A stretch of 64,000 nucleotides of DNA, taken from the NCBI GenBank assembly GCA_017460885.1, contig JAFUAB010000030.1, forward strand, positions 1-64,000, read 5' to 3'. The position numbers were made by a program, and so were the translations under genes. Below, one piece after another: positions 55,029-64,000 of the stretch. How positions within the stretch are numbered: the stretch's first letter is position 1; every line of letters starts with the position of its first letter. Under the pieces are notes generated by a model. It was not told the DNA's origin. It saw only the letters and a program-made list of their open reading frames with translations, and did not search any database. This DNA is from Lachnospiraceae bacterium (GTDB taxonomy: Bacteria; Bacillota; Clostridia; Lachnospirales; Lachnospiraceae).

Positions 55029-56799
55029 CCGTATCCGCTCCCTCGGGCATCTCTATCCTGATATGAACATCCTCAAGCTGCTTTGCGGACACTTCAGCAG
55101 GGGCACCCATCATGATATCGCAGGCATTCTTGTTCATAGGGAAAGGAATGATCTCACGGATACTCTCCTCACCGCAGATCAGCATTATCATCCGATCAAC
55201 TCCGGGAGCTATGCCGGCATGCGGCGGTGCCCCGTAGCAGAACGCATTGTACATGGCCGGGAACTTGGCCTTGACGTCTGCCTCTCCGAGTCCCACCTTC
55301 TTAAACGCTTCGATCATGATCTCGGGATCGTGATTTCTGACCGCGCCGCTGGATAGTTCCACACCATTGCAGACCAGATCATACTGATATGCCAGTATCT
55401 TAAGCGGATCCCCGTTCTTAAGCGCATCCATACCTCCCTGTGGCATTGAGAAGGGATTGTGGCAGAATTCCAGTTCGCCTGACTCCTCTCCTATCTCATA
55501 CATGGGGAAATCTACGATCCAGCAGAATTCGTAGGTATCCTTACGCATGTGCTTATCTGATGAAGCACCCAGAAGCTTAAGCATAACCCCGGCACTCTTG
55601 CGGGCACTTCCTCTGTCTCCACAGGTAAGACCCACAAAATCCCCGCTGTTTAAACCCAATGTCTGTTTTACCTTGTCGACTCTGTCCTGAAGGAACTTGG
55701 CTATGCCTCCTGCGATCGCGCCGGACTCGTCCACCTTGAACCAATAGCCCTTGCTGCCGGAGGTAACCTCAACCTCACCCATCAGAGCATCTATCTGCTT
55801 ACGGGTAGCTTCGTATCCCGTAACAACCACAGCCTTGATGACATCAGCCTCTTCAAAAGGACCGAAACCGCATCCTGCCAACAAGTCGGACACATCCGTA
55901 ACCTCAAGATCTATACGAAGATCCGGCTTATCCGTACCGTACTTCTCCATGGCCTCGGTATAGGGAATCCTTACAAAAGGCGCTTTGGACGCCGTTTTGT
56001 ACACGCCGTACTCTTCAAATACCGGAGGAAGAACCTGCTCAACTATGCTGAACACATCCTCCTGTGAAGCGAACGCCATCTCCATGTCCAGCTGATAGAA
56101 TTCGCCGGGAGAACGATCCGCTCTGGCATCCTCATCCCTGAAGCAGGGCGCGATCTGAAAATACCTGTCAAAACCGGAAGCCATAAGTATCTGCTTAAAC
56201 TGCTGGGGTGCCTGAGGCAGAGCGTAGAATTTGCCCGGATGATTCCTGGCAGGTACCAGATAATCTCTGGCCCCCTCGGGAGAAGAACATGTGAGTATGG
56301 GAGTGGTTATCTCCAGGAAGTCCAGATCGTTCATTCTGCGCCTGAGTTCCGATACTATACGGCTTCGAAGCACCATTTTGCTCTTAACTTCGGGATTCCT
56401 GAGATCAAGATAACGGTATTTGAGTCTGGTATTCTCATCGGCCTCCCTGGATCTGTTGATCTCAAACGGAAGCTCATTGTAAATACATTTGCCGAGTATC
56501 TCGACAGAGTCGGGCACAACTTCAATATCGCCGGTGGGGAGATTCGGGTTTTTGCTGGATCTCTCCCTGACGGTTCCCGAAACCGACAGTGTGGACTCAT
56601 TATTGACGGAATCGATGATATTCATCATATCCTCGGTCTCAATCACCACCTGAGTGGTTCCGTAGAAATCCCTGAGGATCAAAAAGCCGAGGTTTTTGGA
56701 AACCTTACGGAGATTTTCATACCATCCCGTGATGGTAACGGTCTCTCCGACATTTTCTATTCTTAAATCATTACATGTATGTGTTCTGGATTGAAACAT
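55021..56799 (-). CDS. aspS: Aspartyl-tRNA synthetase
   Basis: This 592-residue class II synthetase charges tRNA-Asp. It has an N-terminal OB fold, motif 2 FRDEDARADRSPGEFYQLD, the bacterial GAD insert (280-420) and motif 3 GIAPGVDRMIM. The start at 56799 has AAGGAG. Confidence 0.96.
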   Translation of the reverse strand: MFQSRTHTCNDLRIENVGETVTITGWYENLRKVSKNLGFLILRDFYGTTQVVIETEDMMNIIDSVNNESTLSVSGTVRERSSKNPNLPTGDIEVVPDSVEILGKCIYNELPFEINRSREADENTRLKYRYLDLRNPEVKSKMVLRSRIVSELRRRMNDLDFLEITTPILTCSSPEGARDYLVPARNHPGKFYALPQAPQQFKQILMASGFDRYFQIAPCFRDEDARADRSPGEFYQLDMEMAFASQEDVFSIVEQVLPPVFEEYGVYKTASKAPFVRIPYTEAMEKYGTDKPDLRIDLEVTDVSDLLAGCGFGPFEEADVIKAVVVTGYEATRKQIDALMGEVEVTSGSKGYWFKVDESGAIAGGIAKFLQDRVDKVKQTLGLNSGDFVGLTCGDRGSARKSAGVMLKLLGASSDKHMRKDTYEFCWIVDFPMYEIGEESGELEFCHNPFSMPQGGMDALKNGDPLKILAYQYDLVCNGVELSSGAVRNHDPEIMIEAFKKVGLGEADVKAKFPAMYNAFCYGAPPHAGIAPGVDRMIMLICGEESIREIIPFPMNKNACDIMMGAPAEVSAKQLEDVHIRIEMPEGADTDE

Positions 56800-56872
56800 G
56801 ATGTGCTCCTTTGTATATATTGTATGCCGGATCCTTCAACATGTGCAGGAAAGGCTTGTCCGCGTATGACTC

Positions 56873-58162
56873 TCACAGGCGGGGTGTACGATAGATGATA
56901 TCGTTTCGCTTGGGTCCGTTTGATACCATTGTTATGGGGTAACCAATCTGCTCCTCAATAAAGTTTACATAATTCTGAGCCTCAACAGGAAGCTCCTCAA
57001 ACTTACGTATCCCTCTGATATCGCACTTCCATCCCGGCATTACCCTGAAGACGGGTCTGGCTTTGGCAAGTTTTGACGTAACCGGGAAATCGGTGGTAAC
57101 TTCACCGTCTATATCATATCCTACACAGATCGGTATCTCATCCAGATATCCCAGCGCATCCAGCACTGACAATGCCACATCGGTGCAGCCCTGCAGCCTG
57201 CAGCCGTATTTGGAAGCAACGCAGTCATACCATCCCACACGCCTGGGTCTTCCCGTAGTAGCGCCGTATTCTCCGCCATCGCCGCCGTGTTCCCTGAGTT
57301 CTTCGGCTTCTTTATCAAATATCTCGGATACGAACTCTCCGGCTCCCACCGCGGATGAATATGCCTTGCTGACAACTACGACCTGTTTGATCTCATAGGG
57401 AGGAATTCCCGCACCTATAGCGCCGTATGCGGCAAGCGGCGATGACGAGGTTACCATGGGGTAGATGCCGTGATCCGGATCCTTCATGGTGCCAAGCTGC
57501 CCCTCCAGCAGGATGGTCTTATCTTCTTTGATCGCCTTATCAAGATAAAGAGAAACATCCCCGATGTAAGGACGTACACGTTCTCTCTGGGTTTTGATCC
57601 AGTCCAAAAGGCCTGCCCTGTCCAAAGGCTCGGTCTTATAGAGATTGACAAGAAGAACATCCTTCACATCCGCTATCCTGTCTATCTTCTCCCTGATGAC
57701 ATCATCATCCTGATAAAACTCATTTATCTGCCATCCTATCTTGGCGTATTTATCCGAATAGAACGGAGCTATGCCCGACTTGGTGGAACCGAAAGACTTA
57801 CCGGCCAGCCTGGCTTCCTCAAGAGTATCAAAAAGCACATGATACGGCATCATGACCTGAACCCTGTCAGATATCATTATCCCCGGTGCGGGAACTCCCT
57901 TGGATGTGATATCATCCAGTTCCTTCATGAACTTCTCTATATCAAAAGCCACACCGTTGCCGATGATATTCATTATCTTCTGATGGAATACACCCGAAGG
58001 CATGGTATGGAGAGCAAATTTGCCGTAATCATTTACTATCGTATGTCCTGCGTTTGCTCCGCCCTGAAACCGGATAACTATATCGGCATCTTCCGCCAGC
58101 ATATCCGTGAATTTTCCTTTGCCCTCGTCGCCCCAGTTGGCGCCTACGATCGCTTTTACCAT
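56873..58162 (-). CDS. purA: Adenylosuccinate synthetase
   Basis: This 429-residue GTP-dependent enzyme makes adenylosuccinate from IMP and Asp. The P-loop is GANWGDEGKGKFTD and the IMP motif is GGANAGHT. AGGAGG precedes the ATG. It follows purB by 11 nt. Confidence 0.96.
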   Translation of the reverse strand: MVKAIVGANWGDEGKGKFTDMLAEDADIVIRFQGGANAGHTIVNDYGKFALHTMPSGVFHQKIMNIIGNGVAFDIEKFMKELDDITSKGVPAPGIMISDRVQVMMPYHVLFDTLEEARLAGKSFGSTKSGIAPFYSDKYAKIGWQINEFYQDDDVIREKIDRIADVKDVLLVNLYKTEPLDRAGLLDWIKTQRERVRPYIGDVSLYLDKAIKEDKTILLEGQLGTMKDPDHGIYPMVTSSSPLAAYGAIGAGIPPYEIKQVVVVSKAYSSAVGAGEFVSEIFDKEAEELREHGGDGGEYGATTGRPRRVGWYDCVASKYGCRLQGCTDVALSVLDALGYLDEIPICVGYDIDGEVTTDFPVTSKLAKARPVFRVMPGWKCDIRGIRKFEELPVEAQNYVNFIEEQIGYPITMVSNGPKRNDIIYRTPRL

Positions 58163-58173
58163 TTTAGTTCCTC

Positions 58174-59625
58174 CTAAACATTTATCTCTGCAGAAGCTCC
58201 CAGCATTTCCCTGTGAGAAGCTCTGATCGGATCAACAACTCCTGCTATAAACTGCTCGGTCTGAAGAGGCGCGCGCCCGACATACTTTGACGGATCCATG
58301 GTCTTCTTCAGATCTTCGATGCTCAGATCAAACATATCATCTGCGGCTATCAGCTCCAGAAGGTCGTTATCCATACCGTCCCTCTTGACATGCGCTGCGG
58401 CTTCCATCGAAAGCTCCCTGATTCTCTCATGCAGCTCCTGTCTGTTTCCTCCGGCCTTTACTGCATCCATCATAATATTCTCGGTAGCCATAAAAGGCAG
58501 TTCGCTCATCAGTCTCTTGTATATAACCTTTTCATTAACGACAAGACCGTCCACAACATTCAGACACAGATCCAGGACTCCGTCTATGGCAAGAAATGCC
58601 TCCGGTATGGAAAGTCGCTTGTTGGCGGAATCATCCAGAGTTCTTTCGAACCACTGTGTTGCCGAGGTGATCGCGGGATTCAGCGCATCTATCATCACAT
58701 ATCTGGAGAGTGAGGCTATACGCTCACTTCTCATGGGATTACGTTTATACGCCATGGCGGAAGAGCCGATCTGATTTTTCTCGAAAGGCTCCTCAACCTC
58801 TTTGAGATGCTGCAAAAGTCTTATATCATTGCTCATCTTATGAGCGCTTGCGGCTATACCTGCCAGTATATTGCAGACTCTCGTGTCCACCTTGCGCGAA
58901 TATGTCTGCCCGGACACGGGATAGCAGGATACAAACCCCATTTTGGAAGCTATCATGGGATCGATCTTATCGATGGTCTCCTGATCACCGTCAAACAGCT
59001 CCTGGAAGGATGCCTGGGTACCTGTTGTCCCCTTTGACCCCAGGAGCTTAAGTGAGTTCAGAACGTATTCCAGATCCTCCAGATCCATGGCAAATTCCTG
59101 AGTCCAGAGTGTAGCCCTCTTGCCGACGGTAGTAGGCTGGGCAGGCTGAAAGTGAGTAAATGCAAGTGTAGGAAGCGCCTTATATTTTTCGGCAAAGCGT
59201 CCAAGCTCATCTATGACACTTACGAGCTTCTTCTGAACCAGCCGGAGAGCTTCCCTCATAACTATGATATCCGTGTTGTCACCGACATAGCAGCTTGTGG
59301 CTCCGAGGTGAATGATCCCCGCAGCCTTGGGACACTGCTTTCCGTACGCATACACATGGCTCATCACATCGTGACGCACTTCCTTCTCGCGGGCACGGGC
59401 GACATCATAGTTGATCTCATCCTGATGGGACTTAAGCTCATCTATCATCTCCTGAGTAATGACCGGTTTGCCGTCACGCGACAGTCCCAGCTCCATCTCC
59501 GTCTCGGCGAGTGCGATCCAGAGTCTTCGCCAGGTGGTGAATTTTTTATCCTGCGAAAAGATGTACTGCATCTCACTGCTCGCATATCTCTCCGACAGGG
59601 GACTTATGTATTTATCTGTAGGCAT
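58174..59625 (-). CDS. purB: Adenylosuccinate lyase
   Basis: This 483-residue lyase acts twice in purine synthesis (SAICAR and adenylosuccinate cleavage). Its signature is SSAMAYKRNPMRSER. The start at 59625 has an AAAGGAAA site. It heads purB-purA-aspS-DUF4317-EAL. Confidence 0.95.
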   Translation of the reverse strand: MPTDKYISPLSERYASSEMQYIFSQDKKFTTWRRLWIALAETEMELGLSRDGKPVITQEMIDELKSHQDEINYDVARAREKEVRHDVMSHVYAYGKQCPKAAGIIHLGATSCYVGDNTDIIVMREALRLVQKKLVSVIDELGRFAEKYKALPTLAFTHFQPAQPTTVGKRATLWTQEFAMDLEDLEYVLNSLKLLGSKGTTGTQASFQELFDGDQETIDKIDPMIASKMGFVSCYPVSGQTYSRKVDTRVCNILAGIAASAHKMSNDIRLLQHLKEVEEPFEKNQIGSSAMAYKRNPMRSERIASLSRYVMIDALNPAITSATQWFERTLDDSANKRLSIPEAFLAIDGVLDLCLNVVDGLVVNEKVIYKRLMSELPFMATENIMMDAVKAGGNRQELHERIRELSMEAAAHVKRDGMDNDLLELIAADDMFDLSIEDLKKTMDPSKYVGRAPLQTEQFIAGVVDPIRASHREMLGASAEINV

Positions 59626-59661
59626 CTTGTTTCCTTTCTTCGGTCCGTAGACACGAAAATA

Positions 59662-59691
59662 ATAGTATCAAAATATACTCTGCCGCGTCAA
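59662..59691 (-). promoter_or_regulatory. Promoter of purB operon
   Basis: -35 TTGACG (59686-59691), 18-bp spacer, -10 TACTAT (59662-59667), 36 nt before the purB ATG. Confidence 0.6.
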
Positions 59692-59724
59692 GGCGGAGGC
59701 ATCTCTCCCCACGTTCGCGATCTG

Positions 59725-61014
59725 TCAGGAGACGGACGAATTGTCCCTTGCATCATACTCGTTGACAAGCGCAAGTATCTCGGATGAATACTTGGGATAT
59801 GACTCAACCAGATCCTTTATCTCATTCTGGGCATTTGCAGCCACGACCTCGCGGTTATAATCCATTCTTTTGCGAAGGGATTGTCTGCGCATGATCAGGC
59901 TGTGCCTTATCTCCACCATTTCCTTGTGATCCAGGATCGCATCCGTCTGATTCAGCCAGATGGCTGTATCCGCTATCTGATATCTCCTGAGTATATGCAG
60001 CAGCTCGCTTTCATACAGATCCAATTCGATCTCCGCGTTTTTGTACGCCTGTCTGCGTTCCTTTTCATCATTAAACTGCTTCCAGAGCTTAGCAAGCTCC
60101 CTGGAGGAATCGACCTTATATTTCATACAGAGGTAACTCAGCAGATTGGTGTTGTTCACGTATCTGATCTTGACCCTGTTCTGAAGCATTATCAGTCTGT
60201 TGGTCTCACCTTTGAGTCTCCTGTATTCCGCCGAAGCCTCTCTGTACTTGAGAAATACAAAGAGATAAAACAGTGCCGCTCCGCCTGCTGCCAGTATATA
60301 TCCCATGGAAGCATTCATCTCAAATACAAACTGCATGATAAGAAGAGCCAGTATGCATACGGCAGCCGCAACCGTACAGACCATGCCCATTCCCTGACAA
60401 TCCTCCATCTCCGTTACAAGTTCGTTTCTGCGGTATTTGTATGCATTTCTTTCGTTATCAAGATGTTTGAGATCGCTCTTTATCCGGGTCTGGTATTCCT
60501 CGGCTTCAGCCAGTTTTCTGATACCGGCCTCTACATCTTCATCGAGCATCATCAGTTGGGCAAACTTGGCATCGGGCATACGGGCCCCGCCCTTTGATTC
60601 TTCATGAGCCCGTTCCCTGCGGATGGCATTTACTCTTTTGGCTGCGGCTTCAAGGTCGGCTCTTTCCTCCGGCGGAAGCGCTTCTATCTCCTCGATATCT
60701 CTAAGATATGAGGTGACCATATTATATTCATATTCAAGATTGTCAAGCTCTCTGGTTGCTTCTGCGATCTGTTCCAGACAGCCGGTCACATAATCATGTC
60801 TCTGTTTATGATCATGGATATCCACATGCTCCCTGGAATAGACAAAGGAATCCCAGTCTCTGCCACCGGGGCCAAGGGCATCGGATTCTTTTCCGTCTCC
60901 GTAATCCTCGTCATCATCCGTATCGTAACGGTCCGGATCATCCCATCCGTCCATGTCATCCCAGTCATCCGAAACCCGTGTTATTCTTTTTTTGAAACTG
61001 CTCCACAGACCCAT
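59725..61014 (-). CDS. Acidic coiled-coil membrane protein, unknown
   Basis: This 429-residue protein has a strikingly acidic N-terminus (Asp-rich, residues 15-50), two coiled-coil stretches (about 80-205 and 255-415) and two adjacent membrane helices between about 215 and 255. Its ATG overlaps the stop of the upstream gene by 1 nt (TAATG), so it is coupled. I do not recognise the family. Its place suggests a membrane anchor or scaffold for the cluster. Confidence 0.6.
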   Translation of the reverse strand: MGLWSSFKKRITRVSDDWDDMDGWDDPDRYDTDDDEDYGDGKESDALGPGGRDWDSFVYSREHVDIHDHKQRHDYVTGCLEQIAEATRELDNLEYEYNMVTSYLRDIEEIEALPPEERADLEAAAKRVNAIRRERAHEESKGGARMPDAKFAQLMMLDEDVEAGIRKLAEAEEYQTRIKSDLKHLDNERNAYKYRRNELVTEMEDCQGMGMVCTVAAAVCILALLIMQFVFEMNASMGYILAAGGAALFYLFVFLKYREASAEYRRLKGETNRLIMLQNRVKIRYVNNTNLLSYLCMKYKVDSSRELAKLWKQFNDEKERRQAYKNAEIELDLYESELLHILRRYQIADTAIWLNQTDAILDHKEMVEIRHSLIMRRQSLRKRMDYNREVVAANAQNEIKDLVESYPKYSSEILALVNEYDARDNSSVS

Positions 61015-61865
61015 TATTGTACCGTGACCGTATCCCTGTATGAAGCCTTAAGTTCATCAAGTATCTCTTCAAGCCGCTCATAATACGGTGATGATCTGAC
61101 ATCATCGGACGTGCTGTCCTCGCGCAGAACCTGCATGGCCAGGATCATCCTGTGCTCATCCGTTCCCTCATACGCTCCGGCTGCCTGGCCGATGCTCCTC
61201 TCAACCTTTTGAGACATCTCATAAAACTCCGGATGCTCGGATACATACTCCAGATAAGACCGGTCTTCTCTGGACAGCCTGAGGGCTGTAAGAAACTGTT
61301 TGAGAGAATTCTCGTCCTGCTGAGTCTTATAAGCACAGTAAAAAGCCTTGGCCGCTTCGGAAAATCTGAACATTCTGGCGTATGCATAACCGCAGTTGTG
61401 CCAGATCGAAGCCCGCACTCTCACCTCTTTTTCGGGAATCGACTCAAGCAGTTCATTATAAGCTGAAAGCGCCATCGATACATGGCCGCACATCAGATAA
61501 TAATCCGCGCGGCTCTTGTTCTTTTCGTATATACTTAGGGAGGAATTATCGCGGATGATCTCGCAGGTATCATTGATCCTGTCCTCCGGATAAAATCCGA
61601 TATATTCCAGAATCTCACGCGCAAATTCTTCTACGGCTCCTCGTTTTCTGATAACTCCCCGCAGTCTGTCAGCCAGTTCATCCAGTCCGCATTCATTCTC
61701 CAGCCAGTCCGCAAGATCGGATGAAACAAAGCTTTCGTCCAGCATATAGGCTTCAAGAGTGATCAGATAGCAAAGCTCCTCGGGAGAATAGACCCTGGCA
61801 GCCATCTTTTCAGGTCTGTATGGTTTTTCCGTTCTGTGGCCTGTGGCCAGTCTTATCTGTTCCAT
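61014..61865 (-). CDS. Helical-repeat (TPR-like) protein, unknown
   Basis: This 283-residue soluble helical protein has a TPR-like middle section (RADYYLMCGHVSMALSAYNE, then WHNCGYAYARMFRFSEAAKA). It is likely a protein-protein adaptor. It is 15 nt after the DUF5716-like gene and coupled to the coiled-coil gene. Confidence 0.6.
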   Translation of the reverse strand: MEQIRLATGHRTEKPYRPEKMAARVYSPEELCYLITLEAYMLDESFVSSDLADWLENECGLDELADRLRGVIRKRGAVEEFAREILEYIGFYPEDRINDTCEIIRDNSSLSIYEKNKSRADYYLMCGHVSMALSAYNELLESIPEKEVRVRASIWHNCGYAYARMFRFSEAAKAFYCAYKTQQDENSLKQFLTALRLSREDRSYLEYVSEHPEFYEMSQKVERSIGQAAGAYEGTDEHRMILAMQVLREDSTSDDVRSSPYYERLEEILDELKASYRDTVTVQ

Positions 61866-61880
61866 ATCAGTCGTTCAAAT

Positions 61881-63179
61881 CTATAATTCCAATGTAAGAT
61901 CCCACTCCATCCCTGTAGCCGGAAAGAGTTCGCCGAATCCCACATCCTCAACGTGTATCATTACAGTCTCCAGATCACTCATATGCATCCGGAGTCTGAC
62001 CCTCAGAGTATCCTCATCTCTCTCGGGAACCCCCGGCAGAGCAAACTCCCTGGTCGTATGTGCTCCTCCGTCAAGAGGAATTATCACAAATCTCAATATA
62101 TGGTCTTCCGAAAGGAAAAGCTCATGCTCACACTTTAAGTCATACCAGTTAACGCCCGCATCAAGTAATGCTAGATATGACTCTCTTCCTCTGCGCAGAA
62201 CATTCATGCCCACATTGCTCCTGAGCTTGTCGGCACCAAGATAAATGTGTTTCGACACTTCTCCCTCTTTGAGATATTTGTCAACCATGCTGAAGCATGC
62301 TCCGCGGCTGAACATATCGTTTCCGAGAAAAATACGTCTGTTTCTCGCCATCATCCTGACGGATCCGGTGTACCATTCGTCCTTGAAGCCGTCTCCCAGC
62401 AGATATATCCCCGAAAAGAAATCTCCTCCGCCCAGGATATTCTCCACACTCTCCGTAAACTGTCTGTCAAGTCTGTCATAAGCAGCCTCTCTGGCATCCT
62501 CCGATACTATCTGAGGCATCGGAAGCTCAGTCTTCTCTCCCGCATCCACGAAAGTAACTATCGGAGTGGTCTTTAAGTTTCTGTGAAAAACATAGTTGAC
62601 AACGTATCTGCCATCATAATGAGAACACAATACATTATGCTTCCATATAGACTCATCCTGATGGATCATATAGTGATAGATACTTTCGGAGTAATTCTGA
62701 AAATAGACGTTGCACTTTTTGAGCTGAAGACCTGTTGTCACTCTGCTCATAACCTCGATCACATCGGTGCCCAGCTCCTCACAGGTAAACATTATATCGG
62801 TGATGTTTGCCGTTCCGGCTCCTCCCAGTATCGAGAGACTTCTTTTGATAAAAAGGGTGAGCAGGGCAATGCCGTCAACCTCATTGCCGTCTATAACCTC
62901 CGTTTCACCGTCTATGGCCTTCTGAAGCAGATTATCGACTATGATACCATCGCCGTTTTCGTGATACTTGATCGCATCCCTCCCGTAAAACCACTGATTC
63001 ACTCCGCGCCTTTTACAGAGCACCATAGGGATGTTATAGAGTTCCGATCCTGTCACGAGTTCGGCGGTTTTGGGTTCTTCCATCCCCGGACGCCAAAAAC
63101 TGATCTGCACGGAATATCTGCCCAGATCAAAACCGACTACCATATTTTTGGATGACAATGCATTAGTATCGACACTCAT
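61881..63179 (-). CDS. Hsp70/actin-fold ATPase-like protein (DUF5716-like)
   Basis: This 432-residue protein opens with VVGFDLGRYSVQISFW, a phosphate-1 loop of the Hsp70/actin ATPase fold, and has a later GIYLLGDGF as possible second phosphate/adenosine loop. There is no peptide-binding domain. I recall this family as DUF5716 of Lachnospiraceae. ATP use is inferred from the fold. It overlaps the DUF5717-like gene by 4 nt. Confidence 0.65.
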   Translation of the reverse strand: MSVDTNALSSKNMVVGFDLGRYSVQISFWRPGMEEPKTAELVTGSELYNIPMVLCKRRGVNQWFYGRDAIKYHENGDGIIVDNLLQKAIDGETEVIDGNEVDGIALLTLFIKRSLSILGGAGTANITDIMFTCEELGTDVIEVMSRVTTGLQLKKCNVYFQNYSESIYHYMIHQDESIWKHNVLCSHYDGRYVVNYVFHRNLKTTPIVTFVDAGEKTELPMPQIVSEDAREAAYDRLDRQFTESVENILGGGDFFSGIYLLGDGFKDEWYTGSVRMMARNRRIFLGNDMFSRGACFSMVDKYLKEGEVSKHIYLGADKLRSNVGMNVLRRGRESYLALLDAGVNWYDLKCEHELFLSEDHILRFVIIPLDGGAHTTREFALPGVPERDEDTLRVRLRMHMSDLETVMIHVEDVGFGELFPATGMEWDLTLEL

Positions 63180-64000
63180 TCTCTGTCTCTTCCTTTGTGC
63201 ATCCCGAAGAGTCTCTCTGTCAGATAATCCTTGCGGTAATACTCTTCCATCAGTTTATCCACTGCTTCAAATTCTCCAAAAGCCTTGCTTCTGCACATAT
63301 TGTTGATCAGGCCGAATCTGCCCGGGGAAGCGGATCCCGGGGGATCAAGGCAGTCTATCCTTTTCGTCTCCGTCAGCTTTTCTCCGTTCTCATCCTCTTC
63401 GGTAATATAGTAATCAAGTGTTTCTCCGAAGAACAGGATGAACATTTTGGAATATACTCCGCTGTAAACCTCGTTCATAGGCTCGACCGTGTAGTCCTCG
63501 CCGTTTTCTATCATATAATGAATACTGACCGAAGCACCTGTTTCCGTCCTGTATTCAACAATGGTCGCATCGGCATACGGTGCCATGGAAGGCATCAGAT
63601 CCGAAAGATCTCTGAAGCATGCGATGATCACATCGGCAGCCAGAAGTCTGTGCAGACAATCCTTAAGAATATTTCTGATACGTTCATCTATAAGCGATCT
63701 GTTGGCGGCATAATATCTGACAAAGGAAAGATCACATGCCATATTAAGCTCTAACCCCGTCTCAAATGCATCCGTAAGAATCGTGTATATCGGAGCCGGC
63801 AGTTCCTCGCCCTGCACAAAATCCACATATCCCGAGACATTAAGAGCGGCGCTGAGAATATCTGCCTCCGGAGTATTGTAAGCATATTCCGTCAGGACCT
63901 CAGCTCTCTCGGGAATATACGCACCGGTAAACAGAGTCCGGATGATGATCATTTCATCCAGATCTCTCCTGTCAGCCGACAGTTCTCCTGCTTTCAGCCA
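63176..64000 (-). CDS. DUF5717-like large protein, C-terminal part (cut by window)
   Basis: The frame is open to the right edge without a stop, so only the C-terminal 274 residues are seen; the ATG at 63952 is internal. The sequence (mixed beta and helix, LNMACDLSFVRYYAANRSLID) resembles the end of the very large DUF5717 proteins that I recall beside DUF5716. The function is unknown. It overlaps the next gene by 4 nt. Confidence 0.6.
   Translation of the reverse strand, partial: WLKAGELSADRRDLDEMIIIRTLFTGAYIPERAEVLTEYAYNTPEADILSAALNVSGYVDFVQGEELPAPIYTILTDAFETGLELNMACDLSFVRYYAANRSLIDERIRNILKDCLHRLLAADVIIACFRDLSDLMPSMAPYADATIVEYRTETGASVSIHYMIENGEDYTVEPMNEVYSGVYSKMFILFFGETLDYYITEEDENGEKLTETKRIDCLDPPGSASPGRFGLINNMCRSKAFGEFEAVDKLMEEYYRKDYLTERLFGMHKGRDRE

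Overview
The window reads as a chromosomal segment of an anaerobic Firmicute, most likely a gut or rumen Lachnospiraceae member (Butyrivibrio-like). The evidence is a QueH-type epoxyqueuosine reductase, the long single-chain PurL, meso-DAP-type MurE, an aldo/keto reductase with ferredoxin-like tail, a PASTA kinase/PP2C operon, and a DUF5716/DUF5717-type cluster. Nearly all genes lie on the minus strand; the exceptions are an RND exporter and murE.

Positions 1 to about 8,540 are a decayed mobile island. It holds an Rpn-family nuclease with an internal, strongly SD-preceded start for its 57-residue tail; a relaxase overlapping a coiled-coil membrane protein; and a truncated AAA ATPase. A miniature copy of the Rpn gene encodes essentially only the tail. 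Further along are a bacterial retropepsin, a fragment of an anti-sigma kinase, a frameshifted ADP-ribosyltransferase-like gene with a small upstream partner, and a ParM-like fragment behind 56-bp tandem repeats. A 20-bp copy of the 3' end of tRNA-Met (5325-5344) mirrors the real tRNA-Met (8540-8559), which marks an integration event.

From 8.5 to 17.3 kb lie tRNA-Met, tRNA-Val, an AI-2E-type transporter, argS, queH, purL, an unknown gene and tRNA-Trp. From 17.3 to 32.2 kb lie an aldo/keto reductase, a hybrid sensor kinase preceded by a GH31 N-terminal fragment, UDP-glucose dehydrogenase, an RND exporter with a huge coiled-coil insert, a GH36 alpha-galactosidase and a LacI-type sensor fused to a GGDEF domain.

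From 32.2 to 42.6 kb runs the classic priA-def-fmt-rsmB-rlmN-stp-stk-rsgA order. Next come a LexA-controlled Y-family polymerase pair, a BI-1 family protein, a three-gene ABC-2 transporter operon whose last permease looks truncated, murE, two tandem membrane EAL proteins, a DUF4317-like gene, aspS, purA and purB. The window ends (59.7-64 kb) in a tightly coupled four-gene cluster of unknown function: a large DUF5717-like protein running off the edge, an Hsp70/actin-fold DUF5716-like protein, a helical-repeat protein and an acidic coiled-coil membrane protein.

The strongest leads are the Rpn large/small pair with its detached mini-copy, the terminal four-gene cluster, the ART-like/small-protein pair, the tRNA-flanked island, and an over-represented 10-mer, GTTTACATAA. 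Family assignments come from motif recognition by eye; no database search was run.
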